Source: Mycolicibacterium peregrinum
GTDB lineage: Bacteria > Actinomycetota > Actinomycetes > Mycobacteriales > Mycobacteriaceae
DNA: 64,000 bases
Assembly: GCF_001665785.1 (NCBI RefSeq)
Contig: NZ_LZSO01000008.1
Coordinates: 62,001 to 126,000 of the forward strand
Direction: 5' to 3'
Shown here: piece after piece, positions 1-7,581 of the stretch
How the letters are laid out: each line of letters begins with the position of its first letter
How positions within the stretch are numbered: the stretch's first letter is position 1
Position numbers and translations under genes: made by a program
The notes under the pieces: generated by a model
Databases searched by the model: none
Told to the model about the DNA's origin: nothing
What the model saw: only the letters and a program-made list of their open reading frames with translations

Positions 1-1
1 G

Positions 2-412
2 GCCGAGGTTCTCGATACGATCATGCGATCCGATACCCGGCCCGACGAGATCCGTTGGGAGGGAGCGTTGCCACCCGGCCGCACGGTGGCGCGGATGGCT
101 GCCGCTTCCATCTACGTATTGCCCTCTGTCGACGAGCCCTTTCCGATGTCGGTGCTGGAGGCGATGTCGGTCGGATTGCCCGTGGTGATCACCGAGAGCT
201 GTGGACTCGCGGAAACGGTGCGTGCTTCCGGTAGCGGAATCGTGGTGGACGAATCGGAGGACGCACTGATCGAGGCGATGCGCACGTTGATCATCGACCA
301 ACGGCTGCGGGAGAATATGAGCGCTGCTGCGCGCCAGACGGCAGCCGCGGTCTTCAGCATGGAAGCCATCGCTCGCGACCTGGCAGCCGTCTACGTGGGG
401 GAGGACGATTGA
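2..412 (+). CDS. Glycosyltransferase family 4, C-terminal part (5' end outside window)
   Basis: The frame is open from the left edge, so this is the C-terminal ~136 residues of a longer protein. It carries the nucleotide-sugar-binding half of a GT-B glycosyltransferase: an EPFPMSVLEAM segment (the E-x7-E motif typical of GT4) followed by GLPVVITESCGLAETV and a C-terminal helix. It would transfer a sugar from a nucleotide donor to a lipid-linked or glycolipid acceptor at the cytoplasmic membrane. Its stop overlaps the next start by 4 nt (TTGA), and a sugar-phosphate transferase, gmd and fcl lie downstream, so a role in a surface polysaccharide or glycolipid is inferred. Donor and acceptor cannot be told. 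Confidence 0.85.
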   Translation, partial: AEVLDTIMRSDTRPDEIRWEGALPPGRTVARMAAASIYVLPSVDEPFPMSVLEAMSVGLPVVITESCGLAETVRASGSGIVVDESEDALIEAMRTLIIDQRLRENMSAAARQTAAAVFSMEAIARDLAAVYVGEDD

Positions 413-984
413 CTCGGCGTGTGCGTATCGGCGTGACCGTTGTCGCCACTGCCGTGGTGGTGCTTCTGCTTCTCGTGGCCGCCGTCGGCACGGTCGTGTT
501 CCGTTACGCACCGCAAGACGACTTGCGCAAGGCCGACGCGGTGTTCGTGCTCGGTGGTGAGCACGATGGCCGCGAGGATTACGGTTTTCAGCTCGTCCGC
601 GACGGCATAGCCCCAGTGTTGGTGTTGTCCAACCCATATCGGTCGTCGGATCCGGTGATGAAAAAGGCATGCAACCGGCATCCGCCAGGCGTCGAAGTGC
701 TGTGCGTGCCGCCGAAGCCCTCCACCACGCTCGGTGAGGCGAAGCTGATTCGCCAATTGGCCCGCGAAAGGGGCTGGAGCACCGTAGTGGTGGTCTCCTG
801 GCAGTACCACCTGCCCCGGGCCCGTTTCATTTTCGAGCATTGTTTCTCAGCGTCGACAGACTCCACCGTGATGCGCGCAGTACCGCGTGAATACCGCCTG
901 TCTGCCGGCTCGTGGGAGTACACCTACCTGTACCAGTTCTTCGCGTTGGGCAAGGCGGTGATGGAGTCGAAGAAGTGTGACTGA
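409..984 (+). CDS. YdcF/SanA-like DUF218 membrane-anchored protein
   Basis: A 191-residue protein with one hydrophobic segment at about residues 8-30 and then a DUF218 (ElyC/SanA/YdcF) fold: the AVFVLGG strand, a TLGEAK helix and the WSTVVVVSWQYHLPRA segment are typical of the family. E. coli relatives (SanA, ElyC) affect envelope integrity, but no reaction is established for the family. The start is TTG, overlapping the upstream glycosyltransferase stop by 4 nt, so the two are probably cotranslated. An envelope polysaccharide role is inferred only from the neighbours. No frameshift or odd composition is seen. Confidence 0.8.
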   Translation: MTRRVRIGVTVVATAVVVLLLLVAAVGTVVFRYAPQDDLRKADAVFVLGGEHDGREDYGFQLVRDGIAPVLVLSNPYRSSDPVMKKACNRHPPGVEVLCVPPKPSTTLGEAKLIRQLARERGWSTVVVVSWQYHLPRARFIFEHCFSASTDSTVMRAVPREYRLSAGSWEYTYLYQFFALGKAVMESKKCD

Positions 985-993
985 GCCGGTGAG

Positions 994-1383
994 TCACCAC
1001 TTCAGCTTGTACTGGACACCCACGAATACGTAGACGCTGAGATATCCGATCATGGCAAATGCGCTGCAGTACATGGCGGTTAACGCGAGTGAGCGCGCAA
1101 TGCGCCGGATCGCCTGCCAGGGGTACTCGCGTGGGTCGATCGCGGCCAGAGGGAGCAACACGGTGGTGATGGGAGCCGCCGCCACCAGTAGTCCCTCGCC
1201 GACGAGCAGAACCGGCGGCGGCGTATCCATCGAGGACTGCAGGGCGGTGAGACACCCCAGCAGCGCGCACATCACAGAGTTGATCGCAATGATGCGCCAT
1301 CTGTCGGCATTTCGATACAGGTAGACCGCGGTCGGGGCGCCCACTGCAGCACCCGCCGCAACCAGCAGCAGATCGGTGATCAC
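994..1383 (-). CDS. FluC/CrcB-like small membrane protein, second of a pair
   Basis: A 129-residue hydrophobic protein with four predicted membrane segments. The N-terminal LLLVAAGAAVGA stretch and the AINSVMCALLG segment match the first two helices of FluC/CrcB fluoride channels, including the Asn of the family N-x3-G pattern. The family GGFTTFSTF box is strongly altered here: only a TT pair remains and the pore Phe positions are Val or Leu. The GTG start overlaps the stop of the partner gene by 4 nt. In actinobacteria FluC often occurs as two adjacent genes whose products pair. Because the signature is degraded, fluoride export is uncertain; a generic small membrane protein is the alternative. 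Confidence 0.6.
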   Translation of the reverse strand: MITDLLLVAAGAAVGAPTAVYLYRNADRWRIIAINSVMCALLGCLTALQSSMDTPPPVLLVGEGLLVAAAPITTVLLPLAAIDPREYPWQAIRRIARSLALTAMYCSAFAMIGYLSVYVFVGVQYKLKW

Positions 1384-1772
1384 GGCAGGGTGTTCTCGCC
1401 TCTCGCAGGCGCCGATCGCCATCCCAGCACCGCGCCGCCGCACACACCCGCCAGCGCACACACGGGTGCCAGCAGCAGCATCGTGAGTGCGCTCAGCGCA
1501 GGTTGGTCGATCGCGAGCGCGCTATAGCCGCTGAGGCTGGCCGCGGATCCGGCCGCGCTCCAGGTCAAGGACCGAAACTGTTGGCGCACCGGCCAAGTGA
1601 GGACGGAACCCATCGCGAAACCGGAGATCGTCATTACGATCAGGGTGATCAGCAGCAGATGGGCAGGTGTGTCCCATATCTGGATCACGAGATGGCGCAC
1701 CGCAGCTCCGGCTGCGGCGCCCACAACGATCCACCGCAGCTGCCGACTGCCGGCCGAACTTGAGGTCACCAT
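1380..1772 (-). CDS. FluC/CrcB-like small membrane protein, first of a pair
   Basis: A 130-residue protein with four hydrophobic segments. LRWIVVGAAAGAAVRHL resembles the first helix of FluC channels with its conserved Arg. The segment SLSGYSALAID sits where the family has TTFSTFS-x-E, so the Phe box is replaced by Tyr and the Asn of helix 2 is missing. It is translationally coupled to the following gene. No fluoride-riboswitch consensus was recognised upstream, which weakens the fluoride-channel reading. ATG is taken as start, with GTG one codon later possible. Confidence 0.6.
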   Translation of the reverse strand: MVTSSSAGSRQLRWIVVGAAAGAAVRHLVIQIWDTPAHLLLITLIVMTISGFAMGSVLTWPVRQQFRSLTWSAAGSAASLSGYSALAIDQPALSALTMLLLAPVCALAGVCGGAVLGWRSAPARGENTLP

Positions 1773-2080
1773 CGCTGATCAGGTTAGCCGCCGATCGTCG
1801 GATGTCGTGGTGTGGGTTGTCACAGCATCCGTTGCGACTGCATGTGTTTTCGCAGCGTGTGATCGAAAAGCGAGCTGAATATTGCCGTTTCGTTCTGCTC
1901 TGGACCAAACCTGACCGGCAGACAACGACGACGAACTGTTAGATTGCAGACGGACCGCATAATCGATGTACGACGCCCAGGGTCGCGCGGTTGTTGTTGT
2001 AGAGAATTTCGCAGTTGCGCGTTTGAGTGGATTGCGAGGCATTCCCGCCGGCCATGGGCCGGGGAGGTGCACGACAAAAA
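1773..2080. other. Intergenic region between the FluC-like pair and the sugar transferase
   Basis: This stretch of about 308 bases separates two divergent units, so promoters for both should lie in it. It is locally less GC-rich, notably around 1860-1960. I see no convincing -35/-10 pair, no riboswitch and no coding potential. A GGGGAGG ribosome-binding sequence ends about 12 nt before the ATG chosen for the sugar transferase. Confidence 0.5.
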
Positions 2081-3541
2081 ATGACCGTCGTGACGATGCC
2101 GCGAGAAGTGTTCAACCGCACCCGATGGCAACGGCAGTACCTGGTCAACATTCTGATCACCGACGTCCTCGTGGTGGGTGCGGCGGTGGTGCTGGCGCAG
2201 TACGTCCGTTTCGGGCAAGCCCCGGATCTCTCCAGCACCGACGGATACATCACGTTCGTATCGATACTGTTCGGCGCCATCTGGCTGGGTGCGCTCTCGC
2301 TGTGTCGAACCAGGTCGCCGCGGGTGACCGGGGCCGGTGCGGAGGAGTACAAACGCGTTGCGTCTGCGTCTTTCTGGACGTTCGGGGGCATCGCGATAAT
2401 CGCCTTCCTGCTTCAGCTTGAGATTGCGCGCGGCTACCTTGCGGTGGCGCTGCCCACCGGCACCGTCGCCTTGTGTCTGACCAGATGGGGGTGGCGGCGG
2501 TACCTTGCCAAGCAGCGGGCGGAGGGGCGTTATCAGACGGCGGTGATGGCGATCGGTGACGCCGACGCGGTCTCCTATCTCGCGCAGGAGTTGACCCGCG
2601 ATCCACGCGCCGGATACGCCGTTGTGGCAGTGGGTATTCCAGGCTATGGCGCGCCCGCGGGCGAGCGTCTCACCGTGGGAGATCAGGAAATCCCGATCAT
2701 GGGTGGCGAGGAGTATGTCCTGGACGCCATCCGGGAATGCGGCGCCGACACGGTAGCCGTCACGGGGGTCGACCACTTCGGCTACGAGGGCATCCGGAAA
2801 CTCATGTGGGACCTGGAGGCGATGGGAGTCGACCTCGTGGTGTCACCGGGTGTGATGGACGTTTCCGGGGCGCGTCTGGAGATGCGGCCGGTAGCCGGAT
2901 TCCCGCTGGTACATGTCGAGAAGCCGCAGTACGACGGGGCGAAACGATTCGAGAAACGGGCATTTGACTTTGTTTTCGCGGCGATCGCGCTCGTTGTCGC
3001 CTCCCCGGTGCTGCTGGCCGCCGCGATCGCCATCAAGCTCGACAGCCGCGGACCGGTGTTCTACACGGCCGAACGCATCGGCATCGACGGCCGGCCGTTC
3101 GCAATGCTGAAGTTCCGTACGATGGTCTCGGATGCCGATCGTCAACTGGAGAGCCTGCAAAACCTGAACGAGAGCTCCGGCGGAGTTCTCTTCAAGATCA
3201 AGGACGATCCGCGAGTCACATCGGTGGGCAAGGTCCTCCGTCGGCTCAGCATCGATGAGCTGCCACAGTTCGTCAACGTGCTCAGGCAGGAAATGAGCGT
3301 CGTCGGTCCTCGCCCACCGCTGCGGCAGGAAGTCGAAACCTACGATGGCGACGTCCAGCGCAGACTGCTGGTCAAGCCGGGTATCACCGGCCTGTGGCAG
3401 GTCAGCGGACGGGCGGACCTGTCTTGGCGGGAGTCGGTGCGGCTAGATCTTTCCTACGTCGAGAACTGGTCGATGGTCGCCGATCTGGTCATCATCGCCA
3501 AGACCGTGCGGGCAGTGCTGCTCAGCCAGGGAGCGTACTGA
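2081..3541 (+). CDS. Polyprenyl-phosphate sugar-phosphate transferase (WbaP/CpsE type)
   Basis: A 486-residue initiating glycosyl-phosphate transferase. Hydrophobic segments fill about residues 20-140, a Rossmann-like central domain (AVMAIGDADAV) follows, and the C-terminal third is a Bac_transf domain beginning KRAFDFVFAAIAL, with KFRTM, RLSIDELPQ, GPRPP and KPGITGLWQVSGR motifs. The family transfers a hexose-1-phosphate from a nucleotide sugar to undecaprenyl or decaprenyl phosphate, the first membrane step of exopolysaccharide building. The ATG preceded by GGGGAGG is preferred to an in-frame upstream ATG without a site. gmd follows 60 nt later, suggesting a fucose-containing polymer; the actual sugar is not determinable. 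Confidence 0.9.
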   Translation: MTVVTMPREVFNRTRWQRQYLVNILITDVLVVGAAVVLAQYVRFGQAPDLSSTDGYITFVSILFGAIWLGALSLCRTRSPRVTGAGAEEYKRVASASFWTFGGIAIIAFLLQLEIARGYLAVALPTGTVALCLTRWGWRRYLAKQRAEGRYQTAVMAIGDADAVSYLAQELTRDPRAGYAVVAVGIPGYGAPAGERLTVGDQEIPIMGGEEYVLDAIRECGADTVAVTGVDHFGYEGIRKLMWDLEAMGVDLVVSPGVMDVSGARLEMRPVAGFPLVHVEKPQYDGAKRFEKRAFDFVFAAIALVVASPVLLAAAIAIKLDSRGPVFYTAERIGIDGRPFAMLKFRTMVSDADRQLESLQNLNESSGGVLFKIKDDPRVTSVGKVLRRLSIDELPQFVNVLRQEMSVVGPRPPLRQEVETYDGDVQRRLLVKPGITGLWQVSGRADLSWRESVRLDLSYVENWSMVADLVIIAKTVRAVLLSQGAY

Positions 3542-3600
3542 TCTCCAAAAGCAAATCCACCCAATGCTTTACGGGTGTACGAGATTAAGGAGAAGACGCA

Positions 3601-4635
3601 GTGAATCAGGTGAAGAAGAAAGCCCTGATCACCGGAATCACGGGTCAGGACGGTTCTTACCTGACCGAGTTCCTGCTCAACAAGGGTTACGAGGTGCATG
3701 GACTGATCCGTCGGTCTTCGTCCTTCAACACCGCTCGGATCGATCATCTGTACGTCGATCCACACGATCCACACGCGCAACTGTTCTTGCACTATGGCGA
3801 TCTCAGCGACGGCGCACGTCTGGTGACCCTGCTGAGCACCATCGAACCGGACGAGGTGTACAACCTTGCGGCGCAATCGCATGTGCGGGTCAGCTTCGAC
3901 GAACCCGAACACACCGGTGACACCACCGGTATCGGTTCCGCGCGATTGCTGGAGGCTGTGCGGATCTCGAAGGTTCCGTGCCGCTTCTACCAGGCGTCCA
4001 GTTCGGAGATGTTCGGTGGTTCGCCCCCTCCGCAGAACGAGCAGACCAGCTTCTATCCGCGCTCGCCCTACGGCGCAGCCAAGGTCTACTCGTACTGGAT
4101 GACGCGGAATTACCGCGAGGCCTACGGGATGTTCGCCGTCAACGGCATCCTGTTCAACCACGAGTCACCGCGCCGCGGTGAGACTTTCGTGACGAGGAAG
4201 ATCACCCGAGCCGCCGCGCGGATCAAAGCCGGTATCGACGAGCACCTCTATCTCGGCAACCTGGACGCGATCCGCGACTGGGGTTACGCACCGGAATACG
4301 TCGAGGGCATGTGGCGCACGCTGCAGGTCGACGAGCCCGAAGACTACGTGCTCGCCACCGGCGACCGGTACACCGTGCGTGACTTTCTCGTCGCCGCCTT
4401 CGAACACGCGGGCCTGGACTGGGAACGGCACGTCCGGTTCGACGAGCGGTACCTGCGTCCCACCGAGGTCGATGCGCTCGTCGGCGACGCCGCCAGAGCC
4501 GACCGGTTGCTCGGCTGGAGTCCCACGGTCCGCACGCCGCAACTCGCGCAGATCATGGTGGAGGCCGACATCGCACAGCTCGAATGCCTCGGCAAGCCAT
4601 GGATCGACACGCCGGCCTTGGCCGGGTGGGGCTGA
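3601..4635 (+). CDS. gmd: GDP-mannose 4,6-dehydratase
   Basis: A 344-residue NAD(P)-dependent extended short-chain dehydrogenase that converts GDP-mannose to GDP-4-keto-6-deoxymannose. [12 protein letters not shown] is the family dinucleotide-binding motif, SSSEMFG and [10 protein letters not shown] carry the Thr/Ser, Glu and Tyr-x3-Lys catalytic residues, and [10 protein letters not shown] is the conserved GDP-sugar segment. Full length for the family. The GTG start follows an AAGGAGAAG site by a normal spacing. The next gene, fcl, completes GDP-L-fucose; the substrate comes from manA, manB and manC further right in the window. Confidence 0.95.
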   Translation: MNQVKKKALITGITGQDGSYLTEFLLNKGYEVHGLIRRSSSFNTARIDHLYVDPHDPHAQLFLHYGDLSDGARLVTLLSTIEPDEVYNLAAQSHVRVSFDEPEHTGDTTGIGSARLLEAVRISKVPCRFYQASSSEMFGGSPPPQNEQTSFYPRSPYGAAKVYSYWMTRNYREAYGMFAVNGILFNHESPRRGETFVTRKITRAAARIKAGIDEHLYLGNLDAIRDWGYAPEYVEGMWRTLQVDEPEDYVLATGDRYTVRDFLVAAFEHAGLDWERHVRFDERYLRPTEVDALVGDAARADRLLGWSPTVRTPQLAQIMVEADIAQLECLGKPWIDTPALAGWG

Positions 4636-4655
4636 CATTGCCGGGGAATGACAAC

Positions 4656-5627
4656 GTGAACACGACACACCCGCTCGACCCCGCAGCGCCGACGTACATC
4701 GCGGGCCATCGGGGCATGGTCGGGTCCGCGATTCACCGAAAGCTGCAATCGGAGGGGTTCACCGATCTCATCGGCCGGTCGCACCGCGAGTTGGATCTGA
4801 CCGACCGGGCAGCGACATTCGAGTTCTTCGCGAAAACCCAACCACCGGTGGTGATTTTGGCGGCAGCGCGGGTCGGTGGAATCCTGGCGAACAAGACTTA
4901 CCCGGTGGACTTCATCTCCGAGAATCTGCGGATACAGACCAACGTGATGGATGCGGCGCTCAAATACGGCACCCAGCGTCTGCTGTTTCTCGGATCGTCA
5001 TGTATCTACCCGAAGATGGCAGCGCAGCCGATCACCGAGGATGCACTGTTGACCGGTTCCCTCGAAGAGACCAACGATGCCTATGCGATCGCGAAGATCG
5101 CCGGAATCGTGGCGGTCCAGGCGGTGCGGCGGCAGTACGGATTGCCGTGGATATCGGCAATGCCGACGAACCTGTACGGGCCCGGTGACAATTTCTCTCC
5201 GACGACCTCGCACGTTCTACCGGCCTTGATCCACCGGTACGAAGAAGCGAAGGAATCGGGCACGTCCCGGGTGACGAACTGGGGCACCGGCACCGTGCGC
5301 CGTGAGTTCATGCACGTCGACGACATGGCTTCGGCCTGTCTACATCTGCTTCAGCAGTTCGACGGGCCACAACAGGTCAACGTGGGCACCGGCATAGACC
5401 ACTCGATCCGAGAAACAGCGCAGCTCGTCGCCTCTGCAGTCGGATACGAGGGCGAGACGGCCTGGGACACCGGCAAGCCCGACGGCACGCCCCGCAAGCT
5501 GCTGGACATCAGCACCTTGCGGGACAGCGGGTGGCAACCGTCGATATCGCTGCATGACGGGATCGAACAGACCCTGGCGTGGTACCGAGAGAATCGGGCG
5601 GACGTCAGGCGGGTGGCACTCGCCTGA
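4656..5627 (+). CDS. fcl: GDP-L-fucose synthase
   Basis: A 323-residue epimerase/reductase that turns the gmd product into GDP-L-fucose. AGHRGMVGSAI is the NADP-binding loop, FLGSSCIYPK the conserved Ser/Cys region, and YAIAKIAG holds the catalytic Tyr-x3-Lys. GTG is chosen because GGGGA lies about 10 nt before it; longer in-frame starts run into gmd. It lies 20 nt after gmd in the same direction, so one transcript is likely. M. tuberculosis calls the equivalent epiA, next to its own gmd copy, at a different locus. Confidence 0.93.
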   Translation: MNTTHPLDPAAPTYIAGHRGMVGSAIHRKLQSEGFTDLIGRSHRELDLTDRAATFEFFAKTQPPVVILAAARVGGILANKTYPVDFISENLRIQTNVMDAALKYGTQRLLFLGSSCIYPKMAAQPITEDALLTGSLEETNDAYAIAKIAGIVAVQAVRRQYGLPWISAMPTNLYGPGDNFSPTTSHVLPALIHRYEEAKESGTSRVTNWGTGTVRREFMHVDDMASACLHLLQQFDGPQQVNVGTGIDHSIRETAQLVASAVGYEGETAWDTGKPDGTPRKLLDISTLRDSGWQPSISLHDGIEQTLAWYRENRADVRRVALA

Positions 5628-5661
5628 GGGGCCACGGAGCCGTGGGCCTACGCTCTCGACC

Positions 5662-6804
5662 ATGACCACCGGGCCGCTGGTGCTGTCCGAACTGGGCACC
5701 GACCCCGCGTCGGTGCTGCGGCTCATCGCGCAATTCGACGGGCTGGAGGAGCAGGAGGTCAACGCCGACGCCGCTGTGCGGTTTGCGGCGTTGACGGCAG
5801 GATGTCCGGTCGGGGTCCGTTGGCCCGGCGGCACCGTCGTCCGCTACGACGCGTCGGGACGACTCGATCCGATCGCCGACACCGCCGCGCCGACATCCGA
5901 CCAGCACGAGACGCTCGTCTGGGTGGAACGTGACGGATCCGGGCATCCGCTGGACGAGGTGCTGCTGAACCGGCTGCGACGGGTACTGGATCGAGTCGCG
6001 GCGCGGACCGGGGTGAGCGGCACTCCGCACCTGGGGGACCCCGCACTGCTGGAGGTCGTACTGTCGGCCAAGGAACATCGCGAAGACCGGGCCCGGGCCA
6101 TCCGGCTGTTGGGGCTCGACGAGAGCCGGCCGACATTTGTGCTGGCGGCATCAGGGCATTCGCCGCGGGAGACGGTGCGGCTCATCACCGGTGAGTTGCC
6201 TGGGCCGGCGGTGCGGTCCGCCGTCATCGGTAACGCGACGGCCATCGTGTGTCAGGGATCGTTCGACATGCGTGAGTTCTCGGATCGCCTGGAGCACATC
6301 ATCGTCGAGCAGTTTCCGACGGTGGTGAACGTCGGCACCGCGTCGGGGCCGTGGGTCGGAATCGGCTCCGTGGGAAACGCATTCAGCGCGTCGACCTCCT
6401 GGCATGAGGCCGTGCGTGCGTTGCGGTTCGCCTCATCGACCGGATTCGGCAGGCGGGTGGTCGCCTACGAGCGGCTGAGCTCACTGGAGCTGCTGGCCGA
6501 TCTGCCGATCGACCGGGTGCGTCGCAACCGGGATGTGGCCCGTATCAACGAGATTGCGTCATCTCCTGCCGGGGAGCTCGACGTGCAGACCACCGAGGCG
6601 TTCTTCGTGTACGGCTCGCTGCGGCGGACCGCCGCCGAACTGCACGTGCACCACAGCACCGTCGCGGCGCGGCTGGCGCGTGTGCAGGCCGCGATGGGAT
6701 GGGATTTCGAGGATCCCGTGGACCGTTTCCTGGGCACGCTGGTGCTCATGGTGCGGCGGATCGCGATGTCCTCGGCCGAACTCGCCGATGCGGACCTGCT
6801 GTAG
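5662..6804 (+). CDS. PucR-family transcriptional regulator (CdaR-like)
   Basis: A 380-residue regulator whose C-terminal ~60 residues form the PucR-type helix-turn-helix: TTEAFFVYGSLRRTAAELHV followed by HHSTVAARLARVQ. The middle (about residues 130-290) resembles the GGDEF-like sensory part of CdaR/PucR proteins. The N terminus has no DNA-binding motif. It precedes the SnoaL-like, ligase, KstD-like and KshA-like genes in the same direction with a 213-nt gap, so it is probably their pathway-specific regulator. The start is ATG after a GCTCTCGACC leader without a clear ribosome site. The ligand is unknown. Confidence 0.85.
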   Translation: MTTGPLVLSELGTDPASVLRLIAQFDGLEEQEVNADAAVRFAALTAGCPVGVRWPGGTVVRYDASGRLDPIADTAAPTSDQHETLVWVERDGSGHPLDEVLLNRLRRVLDRVAARTGVSGTPHLGDPALLEVVLSAKEHREDRARAIRLLGLDESRPTFVLAASGHSPRETVRLITGELPGPAVRSAVIGNATAIVCQGSFDMREFSDRLEHIIVEQFPTVVNVGTASGPWVGIGSVGNAFSASTSWHEAVRALRFASSTGFGRRVVAYERLSSLELLADLPIDRVRRNRDVARINEIASSPAGELDVQTTEAFFVYGSLRRTAAELHVHHSTVAARLARVQAAMGWDFEDPVDRFLGTLVLMVRRIAMSSAELADADLL

Positions 6805-6826
6805 GTGCCGGGCCTCGCCCGCGAGC

Positions 6827-6872
6827 GGCCACTTTGGCACGCCATATCGCGATGCGCGTGTCGCAAGTGGCC
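6827..6872 (+). terminator. Hairpin after the PucR gene, probable terminator
   Basis: GGCCACTT pairs perfectly with AAGTGGCC, with an inner CACGC/GCGTG stem and a small internal mismatch between them. No T tract follows, which is common for mycobacterial terminators. The arm sequence resembles that of the hairpin after fadE25 (both contain TGGCCA-S-TTG then ACGC). Confidence 0.5.
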
Positions 6873-7017
6873 AGTCGGCAGGCACAGGCCGGGCCGGTCG
6901 ACGTGCGTCGGATGAATTGATGGAATAGACCGACGTATGACGGGTGACGGCCATCACTTGATTGGCCAAGATTGCGGTGCAGCCCGCACGAGCCCGCAAC
7001 CGACAAAGGAGGCCGAC

Positions 7018-7581
7018 ATGGCCGTCATCGACCCGACCAAGACCTGGGTCCCCGTGGAAGAGCGTCTTGCCGTCACCACCAACGAGCGGCACCGTCAGGT
7101 GCTCAGCATCGTTCTCGAGCACATGAAGGCTGAGGCCGAGCCCGACATGGAACGGCTGATGGCCACCCTGGCCCCGAATCCGGACTACCACTTCTGGTAC
7201 GCGAACGCCGATATGGGTCCCAAGACCACCGAGGGCGTGCGCGCCTACTACGAGGCATTCGTGGCCAGTGGCGCCAACCATCTCGTTTTCGAGATCGATC
7301 GCCTCGCCGTCGACGATGATCTGGTGATGACCGAAGGCTGGATGAAGATGATCTACCCGGGCGCGGCCGCGCAGGCGATCGGTGTCGAGGTCGAGGACCC
7401 GGCCGGCGATTACCTGCTGCTGTTCCGTCAGCTCATCAACTGGCCGATCGACGCCGACGGCCTGATCATCGGCGAGGACGCCTACCAGACCGGCCCGGTC
7501 AGCGTGACCAAGCTGAGCAAGGAAGACCTGCCGCAGGCCTACATCGACCAGAAGCGCGCTGCCGCCCAAGCCAATGCCTGA
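7018..7581 (+). CDS. SnoaL/NTF2-like protein of a steroid-type catabolic cluster
   Basis: A 187-residue cone-shaped-fold protein. The run from VLSIVLEHMKAEAEPDMERLMATL through YHFWYAN and VRAYYEAFVASGANHLVFEIDRLAVDDDLVMTEG is typical of SnoaL-like/NTF2-like proteins, a superfamily including ketosteroid isomerases and hydratases. A textbook AAAGGAGG site precedes the ATG. It overlaps the acyl-CoA ligase gene by 8 nt and leads the gene set. In this context it may isomerise, hydrate or bind an intermediate; no catalytic residues can be assigned with confidence. Confidence 0.8.
   Translation: MAVIDPTKTWVPVEERLAVTTNERHRQVLSIVLEHMKAEAEPDMERLMATLAPNPDYHFWYANADMGPKTTEGVRAYYEAFVASGANHLVFEIDRLAVDDDLVMTEGWMKMIYPGAAAQAIGVEVEDPAGDYLLLFRQLINWPIDADGLIIGEDAYQTGPVSVTKLSKEDLPQAYIDQKRAAAQANA

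Noticed and set aside
1773..1960. Fluoride riboswitch upstream of the FluC-like pair
   Set aside because: Neither the GGNGAUGG opening nor the UGAUGRCUCCU closing element of the consensus was found on the minus strand.
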